Assembly: GCF_029227915.1 (NCBI RefSeq)
Contig: NC_079878.1
Coordinates: forward strand, 32,639,501 to 32,703,500
Source of the DNA: Hydractinia symbiolongicarpus
Lineage: Eukaryota > Cnidaria > Hydrozoa > Anthoathecata > Hydractiniidae
DNA length: 64,000 nt
Direction of reading: 5' to 3'
Shown here: positions 52,201 to 64,000 of the stretch, one piece after another
Position numbering within the stretch: position 1 is the stretch's first letter
Layout: each line of letters starts with the position of its first letter
Notes under the pieces: model-generated
The model's input: only the letters and a program-made list of their open reading frames with translations
What the model was told of the DNA's origin: nothing
Database searches by the model: none
Translations under genes and position numbers: made by a program

Positions 52201-55060
52201 AGGGTACTTTCTTTGGATACATTCGACTATACGGGCCACACCCGGGATTTACGGGAAATCGCGGGTTTTCGTTTGCCGGCGATTAAACTTCTTTCATTAA
52301 CCGTCTCATCAAAAATGAAAACATTTTTGAAAACTACAAGTCTCATGCGTTTTAGTGGTGAAAAAATAATTTAAAAAATCGTTCGGGAAATGAGTTTACT
52401 CCCTGGGTACTTTCTTTGTATACTTTTGACTATGCGGGCCGAGTCCGGGGTTTACGGGAAATGGCGGGTTTTCGTTTGCCGGCGATTAAACTTCTTTTAT
52501 TCAGCGTCTAATCAAAAATGAAAACATTTTTGAAAACTACAAGTCTCATGCGTTTTAGTGGTGAAAAAATAATTTAAAAAATCGTTCGGGAAATGAGTTT
52601 ACTCCCTGGGTACTTTCTTTGTATACTTTTGATTATACGGGCTGAGTCCAGGGTGTACGGGAAAAGGCGTGTTTTCGTTTGCCGGCGATTAAACTTCTTT
52701 TATTCAGCGTCTCATCAAAAATGAAAACATTTTTAAAAACTACAAGTCTCATGCGTTTTAGTGGTGAAAAAACAATTTAAAAAATCGTTCGGGAAATGAG
52801 TTTACTCCCTGGGTACTTTCTTTGTATACTTTTGACTATACGGGCCGAGTCCGGGATTTCCGGGAAGTCGCGGGTTTTCGTTCGCCGGCGATTAAACTTC
52901 TTTTATTCAGCGTCTCATCAAAAATGAAAACATTTTTAGAAACTACAAGTCTCATGGGCTTTAGTGGTGAAATAATAATTTAAAAAATCGTTCGGGAAAT
53001 GAGTTTACTCCCTGGGTACTTTCTTTGTATACTTTTGACTATATGGGTCGTGTCCGGGGTTTACGGGAAATGGCGGGTTTTCGTTTGCCGTCGATTAAAC
53101 TTCTTTTATTCAGCGTCTCATCAAAAATGAAAACATTTTTGAAAACTACAAGTCTCATGCGTTTTAGTGGTGAAAAAATAATTTAAAAAATCGTTCGGGA
53201 AATGAGTTTACTCCCTGGGTACTTTCTTTGTATACTTTTGACTATGCGGGCCGAGTCCGGGGTTTACGGGAAATGGCGGGTTTTCGTTTGCCGGCGATTA
53301 AACTTCTTTTATTCAGCGTCTCATCAAAAATGAAAACATTTTTAAAAACTACAAGTCTCATGGGCTTTAGTGGTGAAATAATAATTTAAAAAATCGTTCG
53401 GGAAATGAGTTTACTCCCTGGGTACTTTCTTTGTATACTTTTGATATATGGGTCGTGTCCGGGGTTTACGGGAAATGGCGGGTTTTCGTTTGCCGGCGAT
53501 TAAACTTCTTTTATTCAGCGTCTCATCAAAAATGAAAACATTTTTGAAAACTACAAGTCTCATGCGTTTTAGTGGTGAAAAAATAATTTAAAAAATCGTT
53601 CGGGAAATGAGTTTACTCCCTGGGTACTTTCTTTGTATACTTTTGACTATGCGGGCCGAGTCCGGGGTTTACGGGAAATGGCGGGTTTTCGTTTGCCGGC
53701 GATTAAACTTCTTTTATTCAGCGTCTCATCAAAAATGAAAACATTTTTAAAAACTACAAGTCTCATGCGTTTTAGTGGTGAAAAAATAATTTAAAAAATC
53801 GTTCGGGAAATGAGTTTACTCCCTGGGTACTTTCTTTGTATACTTTTGACTATGCGGGCCGAGTCCGGGGTTTACGGGAAATGGCGGGTTTTCGTTTGCC
53901 GGCGATTAAACTTCTTTTATTCAGCGTCTCATCAAAAATGAAAACATTTTTAAAAACTACAAGTCTCATGCGTTTTAGTGGTGAAAAAATAATTTAAAAA
54001 ATCGTTCGGGGAATGAGTTTACTCACAGGGTACTTTCTTTGTATACATTCGACTATACGGGCCAAGCCCGGGATTTACGGGAAATCGCGGGTTTTCGTTT
54101 GCCGGCAATTAAACTTCTTTCATTAACCGTCTCATCAAAAATGAAAACATTTTTGAAAACTACAAGTCTCATGCGTTTTAGTGGTGAAATAATAATTTAA
54201 AAAATCGTTCGGGAAATGAGTTTACATCCCGGGTACTTTCTTTACTATACGGGCCGAGTCCGGGATTTACGGGAAATCGCAGGTTTTCGTTTGCCGGCGA
54301 TTAAACTTCTTTTATTCAGCGTCTCATCAAAAATGAAAACATTTTTGAAAACTACAAGTCTCATGCGTTGTAGTGGTGAAATAATAATTTAAAAAATCGT
54401 TCGGGAAATGAGTTTACATCCCGGGTACTTTCTTTACTATACGGGCCGAGTCCGGGATTTACGGCAAATCGCAGGTTTTCGTTTGCCGGCGATTAAACTT
54501 CTTTTATTCAGCGTCTCATCAAAAATGAAAACATTTTTAAAAACTACAAGTCTCATGCGTTTTAGTGGTGAAAAAATAATTTAAAAAATCGTTCGGGAAA
54601 TGAGTTTACTCACAGGGTACTTTTTTTGGATACATTCGACTATACGGGCCAAACCCGGGATTTACGGGAAATCGCGGGTTTTCGTTTGCCGGCGATTAAA
54701 CTTCGTTCATCAACCGTCTCATCAAAAATGAAAACATTTTTGAAAACTACAAGTCTCATGCGTTTTAGTGGTGAAAAAATAATTTAAAAAATCGTTCTGG
54801 AAATGAGTTTACTCCCTGGGTACTTTCTTTGTATACTTCTGACTATGCGGGCCGTGTCCGGGGTTTACGGGAAATGGCGGGTTTTCGTTTGCCGGCGATT
54901 AAACTTCTTTTATTCAGCGTGTAATCAAAAATGAAAACATTTTTGAAAACTACAAGTCTCATGCGTTTTAGTGATGAAAAAATAATTTAAAAAATCGTTC
55001 GGGAAATGAGTTTACTCCCTGGGTACTTTCTTTGTATACTTTTGATTATACGGGCTGAGT
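52201..55060 (-). repeat. HOR region 7 continued: 12-mer of 2413 bp
   Basis: The CTTTGGATACATTC variant at 52215 recurs at 54628, and the CCAGGGTGTACGGG variant at 52648 recurs at 55061. Both steps are 2413 bp, which equals 12 monomers minus 23 bp. The order of monomers resembles the 12-mer before the LINE, so the insertion lies inside one HOR domain. Confidence 0.8.
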
Positions 55061-58000
55061 CCAGGGTGTACGGGAAAAGGCGTGTTTTCGTTTGCTGGCG
55101 ATTAAACTTCTTTTATTCAGCGTCTCATCAAAAATGAAAACATTTTTAAAAACTACAAGTCTCATGCGTTTTAGTGGTGAAAAAACAATTTAAAAAATCG
55201 TTCGGGAAATGAGTTTACTCCCTGGGTACTTTCTTTGTATACTTTTGACTATACGGGCCGAGTCCGGGATTTACGGGAAGTCGCGGGTTTTCGTTTGTCG
55301 GCGATTAAACTTCTTTTATTCAGCGTCTCATCAAAAATGAAAACATTTTTAAAAACTACAAGTCTCATGGGCTTTAGTGGTGAAAAAACAATTTAAAAAA
55401 TCGTTCGGGAAATGAGTTTACTCCCTGGGTACTTTCTTTGTATACTTTTGACTATACGGGCCGAGTCCGGGATTTACGGGAAGTCGCGGGTTTTCGTTTG
55501 TCGGCGATTAAACTTCTTTTATTCAGCGTCTCATCAAAAATGAAAACATTTTTAGAAACTACAAGTCTCATGGGCTTTAGTGGTGAAATAATAATTTAAA
55601 AAATCGTTCGGGAAATGAGTTTACTCCCTGGGTACTTTCTTTGTATACTTTTGACTATATGGGTCGAGTCCGGGGTTTACGGGAAATGGCGGGTTTTCGT
55701 TTGCCGTCGATTAAACTTCTTTTATTCAGCGTCTCATCAAAAATGAAAACATTTTTGAAAACTACAAGTCTCATGCGTTTTAGTGGTGAAAAAATAATTT
55801 AAAAAATCGTTCGGGAAATGAGTTTACTCCCTGGGTACTTTCTTTGTATACTTTTGACTATGCGGGCCGAGTCCGGGGTTTACGGGAAATGGCGGGTTTT
55901 CGTTTGCGGGCGATTAAACTTCTTTTAATCAGAGTCTCATCAAAAATGAAAACATTTTTAAAAACTACAAGTCTCATGCGTTTTAGTGGTGAAAAAATAA
56001 TTTAAAAAATCGTTCGGGAAATGAGTTTACTCACAGGGTACTTTCTTTGTATACATTCGACTATACGGGCCAAGCCCGGGATTTACGGGAAATCGCGGGT
56101 TTTCGTTTGCCGGCAATTAAACTTCTTTCATTAACCGTCTCATCAAAAATGAAAACATTTTTGAAAACTACAAGTCTCATGCGTTTTAGTGGTGAAATAA
56201 TAATTTAAAAAATCGTTCTGGAAATGAGTTTACTCACAGGGTACTTTCTTTGTATACATTCGACTATACGTGCCAAGCCCGGGATTTACGGGAAATCGCG
56301 GGTTTTCGTTTGCCGGCGATTAAACTTCTTTTATTCAGCGTCTCATCAAAAATGAAAACATTTTTGAAAACTACAAGTCTCATGCGTTGTAGTGGTGAAA
56401 TAATAATTTAAAAAATCGTTCGGGAAATGAGTTTACATCCCGGGTACTTTCTTTACTATACGGGCCGAGTCCGGGATTTACGGCAAATTGCAGGTTTTCG
56501 TTTGCCGGCGATTAAACTTCTTTTATTCAGCGTCTCATCAAAAATGAAAACATTTTTAAAAACTACAAGTCTCATGCGTTTTAGTGGTGAAAAAATAATT
56601 TAAAAAATCGTTCTGGAAATGAGTTTACTCCCTGGGTACTTTCTTTGTATACTTTTGACTATGCGGGCCGAGTCCGGGGTTTACGGGAAATGGCGGGTTT
56701 TCGTTTGCCGGCGATTAAACTTCTTTTATTCAGCGTCTAATCAAAAATGAAAACATTTTTGAAAACTACAAGTCTCATGCGTTTTAGTGATGAAAAAATA
56801 ATTTAAAAAATCGTTCGGGAAATGAGTTTACTCCCTGGGTACTTTCTTTGTATACTTTTGATTATACGGGCTGAGTCCAGGGTGTACGGGAAAAGGCGTG
56901 TTTTCGTTTGCTGGCGATTAAACTTCTTTTATTCAGCGTCTCATCAAAAATGAAAACATTTTTAAAAACTACAAGTCTCATGCGTTTTAGTGGTGAAAAA
57001 ACAATTTAAAAAATCGTTCGGGAAATGAGTTTACTCCCTGGGTACTTTCTTTGTATACTTTTGACTATACGGGCCGAGTCCGGGATTTACGGGAAGTCGC
57101 GGGTTTTCGTTTGTCGGCGATTAAACTTCTTTTATTCAGCGTCTCATCAAAAATGAAAACATTTTTAAAAACTACAAGTCTCATGGGCTTTAGTGGTGAA
57201 AAAACAATTTAAAAAATCGTTCGGGAAATGAGTTTACTCCCTGGGTACTTTCTTTGTATACTTTTGACTATACGGGCCGAGTCCGGGATTTACGGGAAGT
57301 CGCGGGTTTTCGTTTGTCGGCGATTAAACTTCTTTTATTCAGCGTCTCATCAAAAATGAAAACATTTTTAGAAACTACAAGTCTCATGGGCTTTAGTGGT
57401 GAAATAATAATTTAAAAAATCGTTCGGGAAATGAGTTTACTCCCTGGGTACTTTCTTTGTATACTTTTGACTATATGGGTCGAGTCCGGGGTTTACGGGA
57501 AATGGCGGGTTTTCGTTTGCCGTCGATTAAACTTCTTTTATTCAGCGTCTCATCAAAAATGAAAACATTTTTGAAAACTACAAGTCTCATGCGTTTTAGT
57601 GGTGAAAAAATAATTTAAAAAATCGTTCGGGAAATGAGTTTACTCCCTGGGTACTTTCTTTGTATACTTTTGACTATGCGGGCCGAGTCCGGGGTTTACG
57701 GGAAATGGCGGGTTTTCGTTTGCGGGCGATTAAACTTCTTTTAATCAGAGTCTCATCAAAAATGAAAACATTTTTAAAAACTACAAGTCTCATGCGTTTT
57801 AGTGGTGAAAAAATAATTTAAAAAATCGTTCGGGAAATGAGTTTACTCACAGGGTACTTTCTTTGTATACATTCGACTATACGGGCCAAGCCCGGGATTT
57901 ACGGGAAATCGCGGGTTTTCGTTTGCCGGCAATTAAACTTCTTTCATTAACCGTCTCATCAAAAATGAAAACATTTTTGAAAACTACAAGTCTCATGCGT

Positions 58001-58692
58001 TTTAGTGGTGAAATAATAATTTAAAAAATCGTTCTGGAAATGAGTTTACTCACAGGGTACTTTCTTTGTATACATTCGACTATACGTGCCAAGCCCGGGA
58101 TTTACGGGAAATCGCGGGTTTTCGTTTGCCGGCGATTAAACTTCTTTTATTCAGCGTCTCATCAAAAATGAAAACATTTTTGAAAACTACAAGTCTCATG
58201 CGTTGTAGTGGTGAAATAATAATTTAAAAAATCGTTCGGGAAATGAGTTTACATCCCGGGTACTTTCTTTACTATACGGGCCGAGTCCGGGATTTACGGC
58301 AAATTGCAGGTTTTCGTTTGCCGGCGATTAAACTTCTTTTATTCAGCGTCTCATCAAAAATGAAAACATTTTTAAAAACTACAAGTCTCATGCGTTTTAG
58401 TGGTGAAAAAATAATTTAAAAAATCGTTCTGGAAATGAGTTTACTCCCTGGGTACTTTCTTTGTATACTTTTGACTATGCGGGCCGAGTCCGGGGTTTAC
58501 GGGAAATGGCGGGTTTTCGTTTGCCGGCGATTAAACTTCTTTTATTCAGCGTCTAATCAAAAATGAAAACATTTTTGAAAACTACAAGTCTCATGCGTTT
58601 TAGTGATGAAAAAATAATTTAAAAAATCGTTCGGGAAATGAGTTTACTCCCTGGGTACTTTCTTTGTATACTTTTGATTATACGGGCTGAGT
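55061..58692 (-). repeat. HOR region 8: 9-mer of 1816 bp, two tandem copies
   Basis: The CCAGGGTGTACGGG variant at 55061, 56877 and 58693 gives two identical steps of 1816 bp (9x203 minus 11). Each copy includes TTTGCTGGCGATTAAAC, two monomers with TTTGTCGGCGATTAAAC, one with CCGTCGATTAAAC, one with TTTGCGGGCGATTAAAC and TAATCAGAGTC, and one with ACTATACGTGCCAAGCC, in the same order. The copies look nearly identical by eye. A third, altered copy begins at 58693. Confidence 0.9.
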
Positions 58693-61600
58693 CCAGGGTG
58701 TACGGGAAAAGGCGTGTTTTCGTTTGCTGGCGATTAAACTTCTTTTATTCAGCGTCTCATCAAAAATGAAAACATTTTTAAAAACTACAAGTCTCATGCG
58801 TTTTAGTGGTGAAAAAACAATTTAGAAAATCGTTCGGGAAATGAGTTTACTCCCTGGGTACTTTCTTTGTATACTTTTGACTATACGGGCCGAGTCCGGG
58901 ATTTACGGGAAGTCGCGGGTTTTCGTTTGTCGGCGATTAAACTTCTTTTATTCAGCGTCTCATCAAAAATGAAAACATTTTTAGAAACTACAAGTCTCAT
59001 GGGCTTTAGTGGTGAAAAAACAATTTAAAAAATCGTTCGGGAAATGAGTTTACTCCCTGGGTACTTTCTTTGTATACTTTTGACTATACGGCCGAGTCCG
59101 GGATTTACGGGAAGTCGCGGGTTTTCGTTTGTCGGCGATTAAACTTCTTTTATTCAGCGTCTCATCAAAAATGAAAACATTTTTAGAAACTACAAGTCTC
59201 ATGGGCTTTAGTGGTGAATAAATAATTTAAAAAATCGTTCGGGAAATGAGTTTACTCCCTGGGTACTTTCTTTGTATACTTTTGACTATATGGGTCGAGT
59301 CCGGGGTTTACGGGAAATGGCGGGTTTTCGTTTGCCGTCGATTAAACTTCTTTTATTCAGCGTCTCATCAAAAATGAAAACATTTTTAAAAACTACAAGT
59401 CTCATGCGTTTTAGTGGTGAAAAAATAATTTAAAAAATCGTTCGGGAAATGAGTTTACTCACAGGGTACTTTCTTTGTATACATTCGACTATACGGGCCA
59501 AGCCCGGGATTTACGGGAAATCGCGGGTTTTCGTTTGCCGGTGATTAAACTTCTTTCATTAACCGTCTCATCAAAAATGAAAACATTTTTAGAAACTACA
59601 AGTCTCATGCGTTGTAGTGGTGAAAAAATAATTTAAAAAATCGTTCGGAAAATGAGTTTACTCCCTGGGTACTTTCTTTGTATATTTTTGACTATTCGGG
59701 ACGAGTCCGGGATTTACGGGAAGTCACGGGTTTTCGTTTGCCGGCGTTTAAACTTCTTTTATTCAGCGTCTCATCAAAAATGAAAACATATTTAAAAACT
59801 ACAAGTCTCATGGGCTTTAGTGGTGAAATAATAATTTAAAAAATCGTTCGGGAAATGAGTTTACTCCCTGGGTACTTTCTTTGTATACTTTTGACTATAC
59901 GGGCCGAGTCCGGGATTTACGGGAAATCGCAGGTTTTCGTTTGCCGGCGATTAAACTTCTTTTATTCAGCGTCTCATCAAAAATGAAAACATTTTTGAAA
60001 ACTACAAGTCTCATGCGTTTTAGTGGTGAAAAAATAATTTAAAAAATCGTTCGGGAAATGAATTTACTCCCTGGGTACTTTCTTTGTATACTTTTGACTA
60101 TACGGGCCAAGCCGGGATTTACGGGAAATCGCGGGTTTTCGTTTGCCGGCGATTAAACTTCTTTTATTCAGCGTCTCATCAAAAATGAAAACATTTTTAA
60201 AAACTACAAGTCTTGTGCGTTTTAGTGGTGAAAAAATAATTTAAAAAACCGTTCTGGAAATGAGTTTACTCATAGGGTACTTTCTTTGTATACATTCGAC
60301 TATACGGCCAAGCCCGGGATTTACGGGAAATTGCGGGTTTTCGTTTTCCGGCGATTAAACCTCTTTCATTAAGCGTCTCATCAAAAATGAAAACATTTTT
60401 AAAAACTACAAGTCTCATGCGTTTTAGTGGTGAAAAAATAATTTAAAAAATCGTTCGGGAAATGAGTTTACTCCCTGGGTACTTTCTTTGTATACTTTTG
60501 ACTATACGGGCCAAATCGGGATTTACGGGAAATCGCGGGTTTTCGTTTTCCGGCGATTAAACTTCTTTTATTCAGCGTCTCATCAAAAATGAAAACATTT
60601 TTAAAAACTACAAGTCTCATGCGTTTTAGTGGTGAAAAAATAATTTAAAAAATCGTTCGGGAAATGAGTTTACTCCCTGGGTACTTTCTTTGTATACTTT
60701 TGATTATACGGGCTGAGTCCAGGGTGTACAGGAAATGGCGTGTTTTCGTTTGCCGGCGATTAAACTTCTTTTATTCAGCGTCTCATCAAAAATGAAAACA
60801 TTTTTAAAAACTACAAGTCTCATGCGTTTTAGTGGTGAAAAAACAATTTAAAAAATCGTTCGGGAAATGAGTTTACTCCCTGGGTACTTTCTTTGTATAC
60901 TTTTGACTATACGGGCCGAGTCCGGGATTTACGGGAAGTCGCGGGTTTTCGTTTGCCGGCGATTAACCTTCTTTTATTCAGCGTCTCATCAAAAATGAAA
61001 ACATTTTTAGAAACTACAAGTCTCATGGGCTTTAGTGGTGAAATAATAATTTAAAAAATCGTTCGGGAAATGAGTTTACTCCCTGGGTACTTTCTTTGTA
61101 TACATTCGAATATACGGGCCAAGCCTGGGATTTACGGGAAATCGCGGGTTTTCGTTTGCTGGCGATTAAACCACTTTCATTAAGCGTCTCATCAAAAATG
61201 AAAACATTTCTGAAAACTACAAGTCTCATGCGTTTCAGTGGTGAAAAAACAATTTAAAAAATCGTTCGGGAAATGAGTTTACTCCCTGGGTACTTTCTTT
61301 GTATACATTCGACTATATGGGCCAAGCCCGGGATTTACGGGAAATCGCGGGTTTTCGTTTGCCGGCGATTAAACTTCTTTCATTAACCGTCTCATCAAAA
61401 ATGAAAACATTTTTGAAAACTACAAGTCTCGTGCGTTTTAGTGGTGAAAAAAAAAATTAAAAAAACGTTCGGGAAATGAGTTTACTCCCTGGGTACTTTC
61501 TTTGTATACATTCGACTATACGGGCCAAGCCCGGGATTTACGGGAAATCGCGGGATTTCGTTTGCGGCGATTAAACTTCTTTTATTAAACGTCTCATCAA

Positions 61601-64000
61601 AAATGAAAACATTTTTGAAAACTACAAGTCTCATGCGTTTTAGTGGTGAAAAAAAAAATTAAAGAATCGTTCGGGAAATGAGTTTACTCCCTGGGTAATT
61701 TCTTTGTATACATTCGACTATACGGGCCAAGCCCGGGATTTATGGGAAATCGCGGGATTTCGTTTGCCGGCGATTAAACCTCTTTTATTAAGCGTCTCAT
61801 CAAAAATGAAAACATTTTTGAAAACTACAAGTCTCATGCATTTTAGTGGTGAAATAATAATTTAAAAAATCGTTCGGAAAATGAGTTTACATGCCGGGTA
61901 CTTTCTTTACTATACGGGCCGAGTCCGGGATTTACGGGAAATCGCAGGTTTTCGTTTGCCGGCGAATAAAATTCTTTTATTCAGCATCTCATCAAAAATG
62001 AAAACATTTTTGAAAACTACAAGTCTCATGCGTTTTAGTGGTGAAAAAATATTTTAAAAAATCGTTTGGGAAATGAGTTTACTCCCTGGGTACTTTCTTT
62101 GTATACTTTTGACTATACGGGACGAGTCCGGGATTTACGGAAAATCGCGGGTTTTCGTTTGCCGGCGTTTAAACTTCTTTTATTCAGCGTCTCATCAAAA
62201 ATGAAAACATTTTTAAAAACTACAAGTCTCATGGGCTTTAGTGGTGAAATAATAATTTAAAAAATCGTTCGGGAAATGAGTTTACTCCCTGGGTACTTTC
62301 TTTGTATACTTTTGACTATACGGGCCGAGTCCGGGATTTACGGGAAATCGCAGGTTTTCGTTTGCCGGCGTTTAAACTTCTTTTATTCAGCGTCTCATCA
62401 AAAATGAAAACATTTTTGAAAACTACAAGTCTCATGCGTTTTAGTGGTGAAAAAATGATTTAAAAAATCGTTCAGGAAATGAGTTTACTCCCTGGGTACT
62501 TTCTTTGTATACTTTTGACTATGCGGGCCGAGTCCGTGGTTTACGGGAAATCGCGGGTTTTCGTTTGCCGGCGATTAAACTTCTTTTATTCAGCGTCTCA
62601 TCAAAAATGAAAACATTTTTGAAAACTACAAGTCTCATGCGTTTTAGTGGTGAAAAAATAATTTAAAAAATCGTTCGGGAAATGAGTTTACTCCCTAGGT
62701 ACTTTCTTTGTATACTATTGACTATACGGGCCGAGTCCGGGATTTACGGGAAGTCGCGGGTTTTCGTTTGCCGGCGATTAAACTTCTTTTATTCAGCGTC
62801 TCATCAAAAATAAAAACATTTTTAGAAACTACAAGTCTCATGGGCTTTAGTGGTGAAATAATAATTTAAAAAATCGTTCGGGAAATGAGTTTACTCCCTG
62901 GGTACTTTCTTTGTATACTTTTGACTATACGGGTCGAGTCCGGGGTTTACGGGAAATGGCGGGTTTTCGTTTGCCGTCGATTAAAGTTCTTTTATTCGGC
63001 GTCTCATCAAAAATGAAAACATTTTTGAAAACTACAAGTCTCATGCGTTTTAGTGGTGAAAAGATAATTTAAAAAATCGTTTTGGAAATGAGTTTACTCA
63101 CAGGGTACTTCCTTTGTATACATTTGACTATACGGGCCAAGCCCGGGATTTACGGGAAATCGCGGGTTTTCGTTTGCTGGCGATTAAACCACTTTCATTA
63201 AGCGTCTCATCAAAAATGAAAACATTTCTAAAAACTACAAGTCTCATGCGTTTTAGTGGTGAAAAAATAATTTAAAAAATCGTTCGGGAAATGAGTTTAC
63301 TCACAGGGTACTTTCTTTGTATACATTCGATTATATGGGCCAAGCCCGGGATTTACGGGAAATCGCGGGATTTCGTTTGCCGGCGATTAAACTTCATTCA
63401 TTAACCGTCTCATCAAAAATGAAAACATTTTTGAAAACTACAAGTCTCATGCGTTTTAGTGATGAAAAAATAATTTAAAAAATCGTTCGGGAAATGAGTT
63501 TACTCCCTGGGTACTTTCTTTGTATACTTTTGATTATACGGGCTGAGTCCAGGGTGTACGGGAAAAGGCGTGTTTTCGTTTGCTGGCGATTAAACTTCTT
63601 TTATTCAGCGTCTCATCAAAAATGAAAACATTTTTAAAAACTACAAGTCTCATGCGTTTTAGTGGTGAAAAAACAATTTAAAAAATCGTTCGGGAAATGA
63701 GTTTACTCCCTGGGTACTTTCTTTGTATACTTTTGACTATACGGGCCGAGTCCGGGATTTACGGGAAGTCGCGGGTTTTCGTTTGTCGGCGATTAAACTT
63801 CTTTTATTCAGCGTCTCATCAAAAATGAAAACATTTTTAGAAACTACAAGTCTCATGGGCTTTAGTGGTGAAAAAACAATTTAAAAAATCGTTCGGGAAA
63901 TGAGTTTACTCCCTGGGTACTTTCTTTGTATACTTTTGACTATACGGGCCGAGTCCGGGATTTACGGGAAGTCGCGGGTTTTCGTTTGTCGGCGATTAAA
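58693..64000 (-). repeat. Mixed reverse monomers to the window edge
   Basis: The CCAGGGTGT variant next appears at 60719 (2026 bp, ten monomers less 4 bp) and at 63549. The first monomers continue the 1816-bp unit, then the order changes near 59400. From about 60000 to 63400 the monomers are more diverse, with GGGCCAAATCGGG near 60509, TTTGCGGCGATTAAAC near 61562 and several A-run variants. The unit of region 8 (TTTGCTGGCG then TTTGTCGGCG) starts again near 63500. No gene is seen. Confidence 0.75.

Larger units (their letters stand above)
52201..64000 (-). repeat. Satellite array, reverse orientation, right part
   Basis: About 58 reverse-oriented monomers continue to the window edge and are cut at 64000. 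The phase is continuous with the array before the LINE: GGATAC marks at 50413 and 52215 are 1802 bp apart, and subtracting 1198 bp of insert leaves 604 bp, which is three monomers minus 5 bp. No gene, tRNA or second mobile element is visible. Short frames are repeat by-products. Confidence 0.97.

Noticed and set aside
1-64000. Dozens of open frames of 60-127 codons, such as peptides with MKTFLKTTSLMRFSGE or MARIVKSIQREYPGSK, on both strands
   Set aside because: They follow the monomer copies exactly, switch strand at the inversion, and overlap on both strands. A 203-bp unit shifts the frame each time, so no frame persists. There is no sign of selection at codon level or of splice or promoter context.

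Overview
The window is almost entirely satellite DNA from a eukaryote, most likely an invertebrate animal. No host gene, tRNA, rRNA, operon or CRISPR array can be supported. A single monomer of 203 bp (with a recurrent 192-bp variant) is repeated about 310 times by my estimate from spacing. The only other sequence is one 1.2-kb fragment of a non-LTR retrotransposon. Its reverse transcriptase tail carries a CxCRLC motif that I associate with cnidarian and other marine invertebrate elements. That is weak evidence for a cnidarian-like host; the species is not identified.

Layout. From 1 to about 40337 all monomers point one way (defined here as forward: TGATGAG...GCCGGC...GTATAC...CATTTT). At 40338-40341 the array flips, and from there to 64000 every monomer is in reverse orientation. 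The junction is a 19-bp perfect inverted repeat with a 14-nt spacer, inside a longer, imperfect palindrome. The retrotransposon lies at 51003-52200 in the reversed array.

Higher-order structure. The monomers are organised into higher-order repeats (HORs) that change along the window: (1) 1-19994, a 12- to 18-mer family of about 2.4-3.6 kb whose units alternate in type, giving a 5865-bp, 29-monomer super-repeat; (2) 19995-24757, an 8/11-mer (1624/2233 bp); (3) 24758-29710, 5-, 6- and 8-mers (1003, 1206, 1601 bp); (4) 29711-36808, a 6-mer (1217 bp) with a 4-mer derivative (811 bp); (5) 37999-40024, two copies of a 5-mer (1013 bp); then the inversion and about 1.7 kb of irregular monomers; (6) 41771-44188, an 11-mer (2210 bp); (7) 44189-54628, a 12-mer (about 2.4 kb) interrupted by the retrotransposon; (8) 55061-58692, a 9-mer (two copies of 1816 bp); (9) a mixed tail to 64000. 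Periods were measured from positions of diagnostic variants.

The short open reading frames (60-127 codons) found throughout are products of the repeat. Because 203 and 192 are not both multiples of three and 203 = 3x67+2, no frame can run on through the array. The window is best read as constitutive heterochromatin, possibly pericentromeric or centromeric. The sequence alone does not prove a centromere.
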